Translations under genes and position numbers: made by a program
Notes under the pieces: generated by a model
Told to the model about the DNA's origin: nothing
The model's database searches: none
The model's input: the letters and a program-made list of their open reading frames with translations, nothing else
Part shown: positions 28,287-37,215 of the stretch, piece after piece
Numbering within the stretch: position 1 is the first letter of the stretch
How the letters are laid out: each line of letters begins with the position of its first letter
Assembly: GCA_046331705.1 (NCBI GenBank)
Contig: JAXLQJ010000012.1
Location: 108,241-172,240 of the forward strand
Direction of reading: 5' to 3'
DNA length: 64,000 nucleotides
From: JADJOY01 sp046331705 [NCBI: bacterium]
GTDB taxonomy: Bacteria > JADJOY01

Positions 28287-28958
28287 ATGACGCGTTCACG
28301 AGAACACGAGGAAGTATTGGCCGAGCTCGCCGAGCGGCTGAGCGTCGCGCACCTGCACTATCGCGAGCGCAAGCAACGAGCCGAGTCGATGGCGGTTCGA
28401 TGGGAATGGTTCACGGAATCGCAGGTGGAGATCGAGCCGTTCGGGAAGCTCAGGCGTGGATCGAAACTGGGGCGGCGCGTCAGGAATCCCCGAAAACCCG
28501 ACGGAAAGGTTCACGTCGGTGTGGACGGCGCGGGTCAGATCTGGTGCGAGCGCTTGTATCAAGCGCTCGGCTGGCATTTCGAATCGTTCGTATTCCCCGG
28601 GATCGATGTCGTCGAACAGTGGCTCTACAGCTACAACTCGACCCGCGCGGTTCGGGTGGATGTGCCGTACGCGCCCCTGCCGGACCGTGCGGCGTGTTGG
28701 GTCAAACGTCACGACAGCTCTCATGGCGTCCCGCGCTGGACCGCCGAGGTCGCATTCGATTCCCTGCGTTGGGAGGAGTACCTGCATCGAAACGGGCGAC
28801 TCGAGGAAATCGTCGGGTGGTCCCGCGTTCGCGCCGGCGGTCTCGCAGGAGTCGAGCACGATACGCGCGCCGTGATCCAGTACGACGAGCTCGGCGTGTT
28901 TCGGATCGAGAACCATTTCGACGGCGAGTACTGCGGCGAGTGGTGCCGGCCAATCTGA
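28287..28958 (+). CDS. Hypothetical protein, no family recognised
   Basis: A 223-residue soluble protein with no signal peptide or membrane segment. It is rich in Trp, Arg, Glu and Tyr, with an N-terminal charged helix (EEVLAELAERLSVAHLHYRERKQR) and a likely beta-rich C-terminal half ending GVFRIENHFDGEYCGEWC. Codon use is less GC-biased than in its neighbours, which hints at transfer. It stands alone between the divergent epimerase and the M23 lipoprotein gene. A GAGAAG eight bases before ATG 28287 could be the ribosome site. It may be an immunity-like or phage-related protein, but nothing in the sequence proves this. Confidence 0.6.
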   Translation: MTRSREHEEVLAELAERLSVAHLHYRERKQRAESMAVRWEWFTESQVEIEPFGKLRRGSKLGRRVRNPRKPDGKVHVGVDGAGQIWCERLYQALGWHFESFVFPGIDVVEQWLYSYNSTRAVRVDVPYAPLPDRAACWVKRHDSSHGVPRWTAEVAFDSLRWEEYLHRNGRLEEIVGWSRVRAGGLAGVEHDTRAVIQYDELGVFRIENHFDGEYCGEWCRPI

Positions 28959-29087
28959 CGGCGCGCTGAGCGGTCGTTTGGGTGAGACCGTCGTGCGCGA
29001 CGGCGATCACCGGCGTTCGCCGTCGCCTTGCTTCGATCGGCTGAGTCCCGGTCGTGAGGAAGCGGCAGCCAGTCGCAAGCGACGCGT

Positions 29088-29771
29088 CTACGGCGTTCGG
29101 TGTGTGAGCCCAACGAGCGTGGCGCCGTGATCGCGGAGCCAGTCGGAAGGGTCGAGCCAGCCGTCGAGCGGTCCCGAGCCGGCTTGGATGCCGAGCTTCA
29201 AGCGCTCGCGGATCTCGAAGTGCAAGTGCGGGGCGTAGCGACCGCCGCCGGTCCCCACCGTGCCGAGGACGCGACCGGTCTCGACGCGATCGCGGGCTCG
29301 AACGCGCACCTCCTCGAGGTGGCCGTAGAGCGATTCGATCTCCTCGTCCAGCAGCGGAAGCGTGCGCGCCACGCGATGGCGCACGATCACCACGTTTCCC
29401 CACCCCGTGAAGCCGTCGCGGTCGCCGTTCCCGGCGAACACGACCTCGCCGGCGGCGATCGCGACCACCTCGGCGCCCAGCGCACCTCGCGCAGTCCAGT
29501 CCTCGCCGCGGTGGCCGTCGACGCCGAATGGCCGCGTGATCGCGAGCCCCGCCGCGTCGCCCCCGGCGATCGGCGCCGTCACCCTGGGGTGCGGGAATCT
29601 CGGCGTGTCGCTCGCTCTCGTTGCCGTTTCGTTCGCCGCGAGCGGCGCGCAAGCCGCGAGCGTTACCGCCACGAACGGCACCAGCCAGGCCCGGATGCAC
29701 CCGTCCGCACCGGCCAACGGTGCTGCATGGCGCCCGATCCGGTCCCCCCGTCGCACCACTGGTGGCCTCAT
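29088..29771 (-). CDS. M23/LytM-family peptidase lipoprotein
   Basis: A 227-residue exported lipoprotein with a signal stretch AWLVPFVAVTLAAC and lipobox Cys41. The LytM zinc endopeptidase domain has the metal ligands H87 and D91 in HRGED and H184 in HLHF, plus catalytic H151 in YGHL and H182. It should therefore be an active peptide cross-link hydrolase in the periplasm, unlike inactive LytM activators such as EnvC. A Gly-rich loop (TVGTGGGRYAPHLHF) precedes the last ligand. ATG 29771 gives a normal signal peptide; a longer open frame upstream lacks support. Confidence 0.8.
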   Translation of the reverse strand: MRPPVVRRGDRIGRHAAPLAGADGCIRAWLVPFVAVTLAACAPLAANETATRASDTPRFPHPRVTAPIAGGDAAGLAITRPFGVDGHRGEDWTARGALGAEVVAIAAGEVVFAGNGDRDGFTGWGNVVIVRHRVARTLPLLDEEIESLYGHLEEVRVRARDRVETGRVLGTVGTGGGRYAPHLHFEIRERLKLGIQAGSGPLDGWLDPSDWLRDHGATLVGLTHRTP

Positions 29772-29985
29772 TTTCCCAGGAGTTCCGGCATCTTGCGCTT
29801 GAGCGTGGGTGGGCGTTGTGGCATTCTCGCGCACGAGTCGAAGCGCTTCGGTTGCCTCGTCTCGGGGGTTGCGTCGAGAATCGCTTTTCGGTTCGTTGCT
29901 TGCACGAATTCGTGGCCCACTCGAGGTTTCGTCACATCCAGCATTCACGCAACGTCGGCAGCCGAGTGCCGCCGACACGGGGGCG

Positions 29986-31080
29986 ATGATGGGTAGCGCA
30001 GCAGCCGCAGCAAAGGCCGGAAGCACGATCGATCGCATTCAGGAGCTGCTTGGTGCCGATGGCACCGCGATTCTCGAGTACAAGCCCAAGATCGCGAAGG
30101 AGCGCTTGCACCTTCCCGGGCCCGACTTCATCGATCGCGTGTGGACCCAGAGCGACCGCACGCCGCAGGTCTTGCGCGCGCTTCAGTCGATCTCGGATCA
30201 CGGGCGGCTCGCCGGCACGGGTTACGTGTCGATCCTACCGGTGGATCAGGGCATCGAGCACAGCGCTGGCGCCAGCTTCGCGCCCAATCCCGACTACTTC
30301 GATCCGGGCAAGATCGTCGAGCTCGCGATCGAGGGCGGCTGCAACGCCGTCGCCTCGACGTTCGGCGTCCTCGGCGCCGTCGCTCGGAAATACGCCCACC
30401 GCATCCCCTTCCTGGTGAAGCTCAACCACAACCAGTTCCTGAGCTACCCCAACACCTACGACCAGATCACCTTCGGCACCGTCCGCGAGGCTTGGAACAT
30501 GGGCGCGGTCGCGATCGGCGCCACGATCTATTACGGCTCCGCCGAGTCGAGCCGGCAGATCGTCGAGATCTCCCAGATCTTCGAGCAGGCGCACGAGCTG
30601 GGCATGGCCACCGTGCTGTGGTGCTACCTGCGCAACAGCGCCTTCAAGAAGGACGACACCGACTTCCACCTCGCCGCCGACCTCACCGGCCAGGCGAACC
30701 ACTTGGGCGTGACGATCCAGGCCGACATCGTGAAGCAGAAGCTGCCGGGCACGGCCAAGTCCGGCTTCGACACCTTCAAGTTCGGGAAGACCCACAAGAA
30801 GGTGTACTCGGATCTCCTCAGCGACAACGCCATCGATCTCACCCGCTATCAGGTCGCGAACTGCTACATGGGCCGCGTCGGCCTCATCAACTCGGGCGGC
30901 GAGTCGAAGGGCGAGAGCGACCTCGCCGAAGCGGTGCGCACCGCGGTCATCAACAAGCGCGCCGGCGGCATGGGGCTCATCTCGGGCCGCAAGGCGTTCC
31001 AGCGTCCGATGGGCGAGGGCGTCGGTCTGCTGAACGCGATCCAGGACGTCTATTTGTGCAAGGACGTGACGATCGGCTGA
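29986..31080 (+). CDS. fbaB: Class I fructose-bisphosphate aldolase, DhnA/FbaB type
   Basis: A 364-residue enzyme of glycolysis and gluconeogenesis that splits or makes fructose 1,6-bisphosphate by a Schiff base. VDQGIEHS at 86-93 is diagnostic, and K250 in [11 protein letters not shown] is the expected Schiff-base lysine. GVTIQAD and the C-terminal [13 protein letters not shown] phosphate-binding loop are as in archaeal and FbaB enzymes. The start is ATG 29986 or the adjacent ATG 29989. A strong hairpin terminator lies 37 bases after the stop. Divergent from the LytM lipoprotein gene. Confidence 0.9.
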   Translation: MMGSAAAAAKAGSTIDRIQELLGADGTAILEYKPKIAKERLHLPGPDFIDRVWTQSDRTPQVLRALQSISDHGRLAGTGYVSILPVDQGIEHSAGASFAPNPDYFDPGKIVELAIEGGCNAVASTFGVLGAVARKYAHRIPFLVKLNHNQFLSYPNTYDQITFGTVREAWNMGAVAIGATIYYGSAESSRQIVEISQIFEQAHELGMATVLWCYLRNSAFKKDDTDFHLAADLTGQANHLGVTIQADIVKQKLPGTAKSGFDTFKFGKTHKKVYSDLLSDNAIDLTRYQVANCYMGRVGLINSGGESKGESDLAEAVRTAVINKRAGGMGLISGRKAFQRPMGEGVGLLNAIQDVYLCKDVTIG

Positions 31081-31116
31081 CGCGGCGCCGCGCGCGGCGC
31101 GGCTCCCGAGCGATCG

Positions 31117-31150
31117 GGAAAGAGCCGGCTCCTCCGAGCCGGCTCTTTCC
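31117..31150 (+). terminator. Strong hairpin terminator after the aldolase gene
   Basis: GGAAAGAGCCGGCTC pairs with GAGCCGGCTCTTTCC, a perfect 15-bp stem with loop CTCC. The symmetric A-run and T-run at the base mean it could act in either direction. It isolates the aldolase gene from the methyltransferase gene. Confidence 0.75.
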
Positions 31151-31209
31151 GCTCCCAGCGCACCGATCGCATCGTTGGTCTCAGCGCTCTTCGAACGTGG
31201 AGGTTCGCG

Positions 31210-31965
31210 ATGTCGGAATGGTTCGACGACGATTCGTTCTGGGACACGCTCGCACCGTTTCTCTTCTCGGTGGGCCGCGACGACGCGCGAACCGAGACCG
31301 AGGCCGACGCTCTGCGCGAGCTCCTCGCGCCGACGCCGGGCGCGGCGGTGCTCGACATGCCGTGCGGGACCGGGCGTCACAGCGCGGCCTGGGCCGCGCG
31401 CGGATTCGCCGTGACGGGAGTGGATCGCTCCCCGCGCTACCTCGCGCTGGCGGGTGAGCGCGCCGCCGCGCGCGGCGTGAGCGTCACCCTCGAGCACGCG
31501 GACATGCGCGCGTTTCGGCGCCCCGCGACGTTCGAGCTCGCGCTCAACCTGTTCACCTCGCTCGGCTACTTCGCCGATCCCGCCGACGACATCCGGGTGC
31601 TCCGCAACATCCACGACAGCTTGGTGCCAGGCGGCAGGCTCGTCGTCGAGACGGCCGGCAAGGAGATCTTCGCGCGGACCTTCCGCCCGCGCACCTGGGA
31701 TCAGCTGCCCGGCACGGACCAGTTCCTGCTGGAGGAGCACTCGTTCGCGGCCGGCCTGGAGGCGGTGGAGAACCGCTGGATCTGGATCGGCGGCGCCGAG
31801 CGCCGCGAGTTCCGCTTCCGCCTGCGGATCTACTCGGGCGCGGAGCTCGCGGCGGCGCTCCAAGCGGCGGGCTTCGCTGAGGTGAAGCTCCACGGCGATC
31901 TCGGCGGCGCTCCCTACGATCTGGATGCGAAGCGCTTGGTGGCCGTGGCCACCAGGCGGAGGTGA
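31210..31965 (+). CDS. SAM-dependent class I methyltransferase
   Basis: A 251-residue cytoplasmic enzyme with a Rossmann fold. Motif I is [12 protein letters not shown] at 47-58, followed by [14 protein letters not shown] and [10 protein letters not shown], which are typical. It resembles the broad YcgJ/UbiE-like group; the substrate cannot be told. A GGAGG site lies before ATG 31210. The last residues [15 protein letters not shown] are the usual end strand of such methyltransferases, so the gene looks complete. Confidence 0.8.
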   Translation: MSEWFDDDSFWDTLAPFLFSVGRDDARTETEADALRELLAPTPGAAVLDMPCGTGRHSAAWAARGFAVTGVDRSPRYLALAGERAAARGVSVTLEHADMRAFRRPATFELALNLFTSLGYFADPADDIRVLRNIHDSLVPGGRLVVETAGKEIFARTFRPRTWDQLPGTDQFLLEEHSFAAGLEAVENRWIWIGGAERREFRFRLRIYSGAELAAALQAAGFAEVKLHGDLGGAPYDLDAKRLVAVATRRR

Positions 31966-32305
31966 CGAGCCGCGCCAGCAACCGATTGCGCGATGGCGAG
32001 CGGCGGGCAGCGGGCTTGCACTCGTCGTCTGCGCGCGGCGCCGTGAGAGGGTGCGCCGTGCGCGCGCTCGGCCGGATGCGTGCCGAAGCGCGGTTGGGGT
32101 GCGGTTCCGCGCGCGGCGCGTGGTGAGCGGTCTGTCTCAACGCTGAGACGTCGCACCGAACGGGTGTCTCGCGCGAGACGCCCGGCCTCGAACGATTGCG
32201 AAAAACGTGAGCGATGTTCGCTAGCTGTCGCCTTGCGAGGCTGGCACGCGTCTTCCTCTAGGGATCGCTCGTCCACACGGCGAGCAACCCCCGGAGGAAG
32301 CGACG
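31966..32305. other. Intergenic region with sigma-54-like promoter and paired palindromes
   Basis: No gene was recognised in this 340-base gap. It contains two palindromes and a -24/-12-like promoter, listed separately, in front of the small ORF at 32306. Confidence 0.5.
32133..32257 (+). promoter_or_regulatory. Sigma-54-like promoter with two upstream activator-type palindromes
   Basis: TGGCACG (32242-32248), four bases, then TTCCT (32253-32257) matches the -24/-12 sigma-54 pattern except for one base in the -12 box. Upstream are GTCTCA-ACGC-TGAGAC (32134-32149) and the perfect palindrome GTCTCGCGCGAGAC (32166-32179). Their centres are 31 bases apart, three helical turns, and they lie about 70-100 bases before the promoter, the place for an enhancer-binding protein. 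The transcript would reach the 73-residue ORF. Confidence 0.5.
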
Positions 32306-32527
32306 ATGACACTCGGATGGTTCGGACGCAGCGAGCGGAAGCAGGCGGAGCGCAAGCAGACGGAGCGCGAGCGCTACGTCGCGAAGCTGCACGTGCGGCG
32401 AGGCCTCTCGGCGATCCGCGCCCAGGCGCCGTCGGCCCACGCGTTGCCGGTGCTCTTCGCCGCGTCGCTCGTTCCGGTGCCAGGCGCCGTTGCCGCGACG
32501 ATGCGCCGCGTGTCCGCCTATGGCTGA
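32306..32527 (+). CDS. Small hypothetical protein behind a sigma-54-like promoter
   Basis: A 73-residue protein with a strong GGAGGAA ribosome site seven bases before the ATG, which supports it as a real gene. The first half is basic and charged (RKQAERKQTERERY, a near duplication), and the C-terminal half is moderately hydrophobic (ALPVLFAASLVPVPGAVAA), perhaps a membrane-contacting segment. No homologous family was recognised. It is separated from the convergent decarboxylase gene by 19 bases. Its promoter arrangement suggests regulated, stress- or signal-dependent expression. Confidence 0.5.
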   Translation: MTLGWFGRSERKQAERKQTERERYVAKLHVRRGLSAIRAQAPSAHALPVLFAASLVPVPGAVAATMRRVSAYG

Positions 32528-32546
32528 CGTCGCCGCGGCCGCGCGC

Positions 32547-33926
32547 TCAGGCGCGGGCGCCGCTCGCCACCCGAATCATCGCCGCGAGGCTCTTCTCGAC
32601 GTCGTCGTCGGTCGTCGCCCACGAGCTCACGCTGATCCGCATCGCGGTGCGTCCCTGCCAGACGGTGACCCCCGCCCAACACGTCCCCTCGCGCTGGATC
32701 GCCGCGATCACGCGCCGGGTGAGGTCGTCGTCGCCGAACGCGACCAGCACCTGATTGAGCGCCACCTCGTTCAGGATCTCGAATCCGGCCGCGCGCAAGC
32801 CCTCGGCGAAGCGTCGCGCGTGCCGTGAGCAGCGTTCGATCAGCTCCGCGACGCCCGAGCGCCCCAGCGTCCGCAGCACCGCCCACACGTCCACCCCGCG
32901 CGCCCGGCGCGAGAACTCCGGCGTGTAGTCGGAGGGATTTCGGTTGGGCGTCTCGGTGGGCAGATACGCGGCGCTGACCGCCAGCGCGGCGCGCAGCGCG
33001 TGGGGATCGCGCACGAACGCGACGCCGCTGTCGTAGGGCACGTTGAGCCATTTGTGAGCGTCCGTCGCCCACGAGTCCGCGTTGCCGACGTCGCGCACCT
33101 GGCTCGCCAGCGAGGGGGCGGCCGCCGCCCACAGGCCGAAGGCGCCGTCGACGTGGACCCATGCCCCCGCGGGTCGCACGGCGGCGCAGATCTCGGCGAT
33201 CGGATCGCAAGCGCCGGTGTTCACGTTGCCCGCCTGCGTGCAGACGATCGTCGGCCCCGCGATCGCCGGGAGGGCCTCGATCCGCATGCGTCCCTGGCCG
33301 TCGACGGGCACCGGTACCACCCGCCGCCGCCCCAGCCCGAGCATCCCGAGGCCCTTGAGCACCGAGGGATGGACCTCCGCGCTCACCAGCACGGAGATCG
33401 GTGGCGCTCCGAAGAGCCCGTCGCCCTCGACGTCCCAGCCCGCGCGCTCGAGCACGGTGTGGCGCGCTGCCGCGAGCGCGGTGAAGTTCGCGAGGGTGGC
33501 GCCGGTCACGAAGCCGCCGCCGGTTCCCGGCGGCAATCCAAGCAGCTCGACCAGCCAACCCAGCGCCACCTCTTCGAGACGAGCGGTCGCCGGAGTGACC
33601 TCGGCGAGCCCGGTGTTCTGGTCCCATGCCGTCGCGAGCCAGCTCGACGCGACCGATACCGGATAGCTCCCGCCGATGACGAAGCCGAAGAAGCGTCCGC
33701 CCGCCATCCCCATGGTCGCTGGCGATCCGAGCTGGTCGAGGAGCGCGAGCGTGGCGGCGGCCTCGCTCGGACCCTCGGGCAACGCCTCGCGCAGTCGATC
33801 CAGCGCGGCGACTGCGTCGGCGCTGGGTGCGACCGCGCGCGCGTCGAGCTTCGCGAGATAGGCCGTCGCCCGCAGCGCGGCGTCGTGGAGCAGCGCGAGA
33901 ACGTCGGGGTCACGATACGCGTCCAT
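32547..33926 (-). CDS. PLP-dependent group II amino acid decarboxylase-like protein
   Basis: A 459-residue protein of the glutamate/aromatic amino acid decarboxylase family. The PLP lysine is K292 in ATDAHKWLNVPYDSG, D260 in HVDGAFG contacts the pyridine nitrogen, and H186 in AEVHPSVLKGL stacks on the ring. Other family blocks are GFVIGGSYPVS and VTGATLANFTAL. These enzymes remove CO2 from amino acids such as tyrosine, tryptophan or aspartate; which one is not clear, and some members act as aldehyde-forming or other lyases. A GGAGGAG site is near ATG 33926. It points away from the molybdopterin gene. Confidence 0.8.
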   Translation of the reverse strand: MDAYRDPDVLALLHDAALRATAYLAKLDARAVAPSADAVAALDRLREALPEGPSEAAATLALLDQLGSPATMGMAGGRFFGFVIGGSYPVSVASSWLATAWDQNTGLAEVTPATARLEEVALGWLVELLGLPPGTGGGFVTGATLANFTALAAARHTVLERAGWDVEGDGLFGAPPISVLVSAEVHPSVLKGLGMLGLGRRRVVPVPVDGQGRMRIEALPAIAGPTIVCTQAGNVNTGACDPIAEICAAVRPAGAWVHVDGAFGLWAAAAPSLASQVRDVGNADSWATDAHKWLNVPYDSGVAFVRDPHALRAALAVSAAYLPTETPNRNPSDYTPEFSRRARGVDVWAVLRTLGRSGVAELIERCSRHARRFAEGLRAAGFEILNEVALNQVLVAFGDDDLTRRVIAAIQREGTCWAGVTVWQGRTAMRISVSSWATTDDDVEKSLAAMIRVASGARA

Positions 33927-34147
33927 GGTCGGGCTCCTCCGCTGCCGCGCGACGCTCCGCGCCGAGGAGCGATTCGGTTGGCGGCTGGCGCCGCTCCAGG
34001 CGGCGATCGATGGCGCGACAACATATCGTTCCGCGCTCTGCGCGTGCCCGCCGACGATTCGTGACCGCCCGCGACCCGCGGATGGGCTCGTCCCGCGCGC
34101 TTCTGGGGCGGTCATCGGGGCGATACCTTGCGGGCGGCGAGGGCACC

Positions 34148-36076
34148 ATGCTCGAAACGCGTCGGACCACCTGCAATCGAGATTGCCCCGATGCGTGCGG
34201 CATCGTGGCCACGGTCGAGGATGGCCGCATCACGCGCATTCGCGGCGACGCCGAGCATCCGGTGACGCGCGGATTCCTGTGCTGGCGCACCAACCACTAT
34301 CTCGACACCCAGTACTCGCCCGAGCGCCTCACCTCGCCGCTCTTGCGCAAGAACGGCGAGCTGGTGGCGGTGTCGTGGGACGAGGCGCTCGATTTCGTCG
34401 CCGAGCGCTTGCTCGCGATCCGCCGCGAATCGGGGCCGGCCGCCCTCTTTCACTACCGCAGCGGCGGCTCGCTGGGGATCCTGAAGACGCTCTGCGACCA
34501 CTTCTTCGAGCGCTTCGGTCCCGTCACCGTGAAGCGCGGCGACATCTGCTCGGGTGGCGGCGATGCCGCGCAGCTGCTCGATTTCGGCCGCGAGGAGAGC
34601 CACGACCTCTTCGACCTGCTGAACGCGCGCCACATCGTGCTGTGGGGCAAGAACGTCGTGGTGTCGAGCCCCCACACCATCCCGGTGCTCAAGGAGGCTC
34701 GGGCGCGCGGCGCCCAGCTCGTCTACATCGATCCGGTGCGCACCCGAACGGCCGACCTCTGCGACGAGTACGTCCAGCCGTGCCCCGCCGGTGATTTCGC
34801 GCTCGCCATGGCGGTCGCGCGCGTGTTGGTCGAGCGCGAGTGGGTCGATCCCGCCGCCCGCGACTATTGCGATCACTACGACGACTACGTGGCGCTGGCG
34901 CGTTCGCGCAGCCTCGACGAGTGGTGCGCCGAGGCGGGGGTCGCGCCTCGGGTGGCCGAAGGGCTCGCGCGCCGGTTCGGCCCCGGCAAGCCCACCGCGA
35001 CACTGGTCGGCTGGGGAATGGCGCGGCGCACGACGGGTGCAGCGATCGTGCGCTCCCTCGACGCGCTCGCCGCGATCAGCGGCAACCTCGGGGTCCCGGG
35101 CGGTGGAGTCTCGTACTACTACTTCCGGCGCGGAGCGTTCGATCTCTCGTTCGTGCGCGGGGCCGGCGCCGCGCCGCGCACCATCTGCGAGCCGCTCTTC
35201 GGAGCAGAGGTCCAAGCCGCCGCCGATCCGCCGATTCGCGCGATCTGGATCACGGCCGGCAATCCCGTGGCGATGCTCCCCGACAGTGCCGCGGTCGCTC
35301 GCGCTCTCGAAACCCGCGAGCTCGTGGTGGTGGTGGATCTCTTCCTCACCGACACCGCGCGGCGCGCGCACGTGGTGTTGCCGACGACGTCGCTGCTCGA
35401 GGCGGACGACATCGTGGGGGCGTACGGCCACCACTGGGTGGGTGTCGCGCGGCCGGTGGCCGCGCCGCCCGCTGGCGTGCGCAGCGATCTCGAGATCCTG
35501 CAAGCGCTGGCGCCGCGCGTGGGGCTCGACGGTGTCCTCGACGGAAGCGCCCGCGATTGGAAGCGCCGGATGCTGCGCGACGGCGTCGTGAAGCAGGGGC
35601 TCACGCTCGAGGCGCTCGAAGCAGGCCCGCGGCGAAATCCGTTGCCCGGGAGCGTGCTCTTCGCCGACCGCAAGTTCGCGACCGCCAGCGGCAAGGTGAA
35701 CCTGGTCACCGAGGCGCCGCGCGCCGACGCTGCGCCCGCCGGCTTCCCGCTCTGGCTCCTGTCGCTCTCGACCGAGCGCTCGCAGTCGTCGCAGTGGGCG
35801 GAACCGCAGCACGGCCTCGCCGTGGCGACCATCCACCCCGACGCCGTGCCGGGGCTGGCCGAGGGCTCGACGGCGCGCCTCGAGACCGAGCTGGGCGCGA
35901 TCCGCGTGCGAATCGTCCACGACTCCACGCAGCGTCGCGACGTCGTGATCGTGCCGAAGGGCGGCCACTACGACGCGGGGCGCGCCGCGAACGCGCTCAT
36001 TCGCGCCCGTACCACCGATCTGGGCGAGGGCGGTGCGCTCTACGACGAGCGGGCGCGCCTGGTCCCGGACGTCTGA
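34148..36076 (+). CDS. Molybdopterin-dependent oxidoreductase, single-subunit type
   Basis: A 642-residue DMSO reductase-family enzyme. Near the N-terminus C9-x3-C13-x3-C17-x27-C45 binds one [4Fe-4S] cluster, so it resembles the NarB/FdhF and BisC-like assimilatory group. C134 in RGDICSGGGDAA may be the molybdenum ligand. MGD-binding blocks include IWITAGNPVAMLPDS and a C-terminal domain with GGHYDAGRAANALI. No Tat signal is visible, so it is probably cytoplasmic. No dedicated electron-transfer subunit gene is next to it, and substrate is not known. An MOSC gene is present elsewhere in this window. Confidence 0.8.
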   Translation: MLETRRTTCNRDCPDACGIVATVEDGRITRIRGDAEHPVTRGFLCWRTNHYLDTQYSPERLTSPLLRKNGELVAVSWDEALDFVAERLLAIRRESGPAALFHYRSGGSLGILKTLCDHFFERFGPVTVKRGDICSGGGDAAQLLDFGREESHDLFDLLNARHIVLWGKNVVVSSPHTIPVLKEARARGAQLVYIDPVRTRTADLCDEYVQPCPAGDFALAMAVARVLVEREWVDPAARDYCDHYDDYVALARSRSLDEWCAEAGVAPRVAEGLARRFGPGKPTATLVGWGMARRTTGAAIVRSLDALAAISGNLGVPGGGVSYYYFRRGAFDLSFVRGAGAAPRTICEPLFGAEVQAAADPPIRAIWITAGNPVAMLPDSAAVARALETRELVVVVDLFLTDTARRAHVVLPTTSLLEADDIVGAYGHHWVGVARPVAAPPAGVRSDLEILQALAPRVGLDGVLDGSARDWKRRMLRDGVVKQGLTLEALEAGPRRNPLPGSVLFADRKFATASGKVNLVTEAPRADAAPAGFPLWLLSLSTERSQSSQWAEPQHGLAVATIHPDAVPGLAEGSTARLETELGAIRVRIVHDSTQRRDVVIVPKGGHYDAGRAANALIRARTTDLGEGGALYDERARLVPDV

Positions 36077-36106
36077 CGTCGGCGCCGACCGCTGCGGCGA
36101 GCCGCG

Positions 36107-36850
36107 TCACGGCGATCGTGGGTGCGCTTGCGCCGTGTCGTCGAGCACGTACGGCGCCAGCAGACGAGCCCAGAGCTGGATGCCTGGTCCGAGGAGGTGC
36201 AGGTCGTCGTTCGAGTACTCGGGGCGAATGGCGCCACGCTCGTCGGCGAAGGAGTCGAAGAGATCGAGATACGTGGCGGCGTGACGCTGCGCCACCTGCT
36301 CGAGCCGGCGATTGTGGGCCCGGATGCGCGCGGCATAGCGCGCCGAGCGCGGCAGGACGCTCTCGACGTAGACCGCCGTGCCCGGCGCCTCTTGCTGGAG
36401 GCGTTCGAGGATGGTCTCGAGGTCCTTCATGCTGGCGTCTGGGCTGCGGCCGAGGCGCACGTCGTTGGTGCCCACCATCAGGAAGAGCTTGCGCGGCTGG
36501 CCGCGCAGGATCGGATCGAGGCGCGCCAACACTTCGCCGCTCGTATCGCCGCCGATGCCGCGATTGCGCGTGGTGATCGAGGGGAAAAGCTCATGCCATT
36601 GGACCGCCTCGGTGATGCTGTCGCCCAGGAACACGACGTCCGTGGCGTGGATCGCGAGTGACTCGAACTGGGTCACCTGGCGGCGGTGGCCAGGACCGAA
36701 CACGAATCGGTGAATGAGGGTGGGGGCGGCCAGCGCGAGGACGCCCAGCGCGACGGCCGCAAGCAGGTGGATCAGCGCGGACGCGAGGAACGCCGTGCGC
36801 CAGCGTCGATGTGGGCAATCGGATTCGGAATGATGATCGATTTTAAGCAT
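36107..36850 (-). CDS. Membrane-anchored SGNH (GDSL) hydrolase
   Basis: A 247-residue protein with an N-terminal membrane segment at about 20-45 and an SGNH esterase domain outside the membrane. The catalytic Ser is S78 in GDSIT, the oxyanion-hole residues are G100 in GIGGDT and N129 in GTND, and the Asp/His pair is D215 and H218 in DDLHL. It should cleave an ester or acetyl group, perhaps from an envelope polysaccharide or lipid. It is convergent with the molybdopterin gene and divergent from the dcw cluster. Confidence 0.85.
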   Translation of the reverse strand: MLKIDHHSESDCPHRRWRTAFLASALIHLLAAVALGVLALAAPTLIHRFVFGPGHRRQVTQFESLAIHATDVVFLGDSITEAVQWHELFPSITTRNRGIGGDTSGEVLARLDPILRGQPRKLFLMVGTNDVRLGRSPDASMKDLETILERLQQEAPGTAVYVESVLPRSARYAARIRAHNRRLEQVAQRHAATYLDLFDSFADERGAIRPEYSNDDLHLLGPGIQLWARLLAPYVLDDTAQAHPRSP

Positions 36851-37194
36851 TAGTCATTAGTATTAATCCGTGCGGTCGTGCCCCCGCGGGGGGCCGCGGC
36901 CGTGCATTCCGGCGCGACCCGGCGCACGCCCTCGCCACCCGCGCTCGCTGCCCCACGAGGCGGGGATCGACGATCGCGACGCGCCCCGAGCCGCCCCCTG
37001 CCTGAATGCGTGTTCACGTGCCCTCGATGTGGGGCACGAAGCAGGCCGCGTCCACCATCGGTAGTGGCCGCGAAAGCGCGGGAAAACTTGAGGACGGACG
37101 GGCGTTTCGCGATTGACTGGGTCCGTCGTGGAGTGGTATCACGGCCGAGCCCAAAAAGTGGGGATCTCGCCCATAATCGGGTAAATGTTCCCAG
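36851..37194. other. Intergenic region upstream of the dcw cluster
   Basis: This 344-base region separates the minus-strand hydrolase gene from mraZ. No gene was recognised. The right part holds the likely dcw promoter and scattered TGGG elements that could be bound by MraZ. Confidence 0.45.
37113..37142 (+). promoter_or_regulatory. Candidate dcw cluster promoter
   Basis: TTGACT (37113-37118) and TATCAC (37137-37142) are 18 bases apart and lie about 75 bases before the mraZ start. TGGG-type elements begin at 37118 and 37159, similar to the short repeats to which MraZ binds to control its own operon, but spacing is not the regular ten-base repeat known from E. coli. A second -10-like box, CATAAT, is at 37172-37177. 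Confidence 0.4.
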
Positions 37195-37215
37195 ATGCCG
37201 GGTCAGGGTGGGCTC

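Noticed and set aside
29772-29985. Sigma-70 promoter TTGAGC-N17-CATTCT for the aldolase gene
   Set aside because: The -10 matches at only three of six positions, so it is no better than chance.
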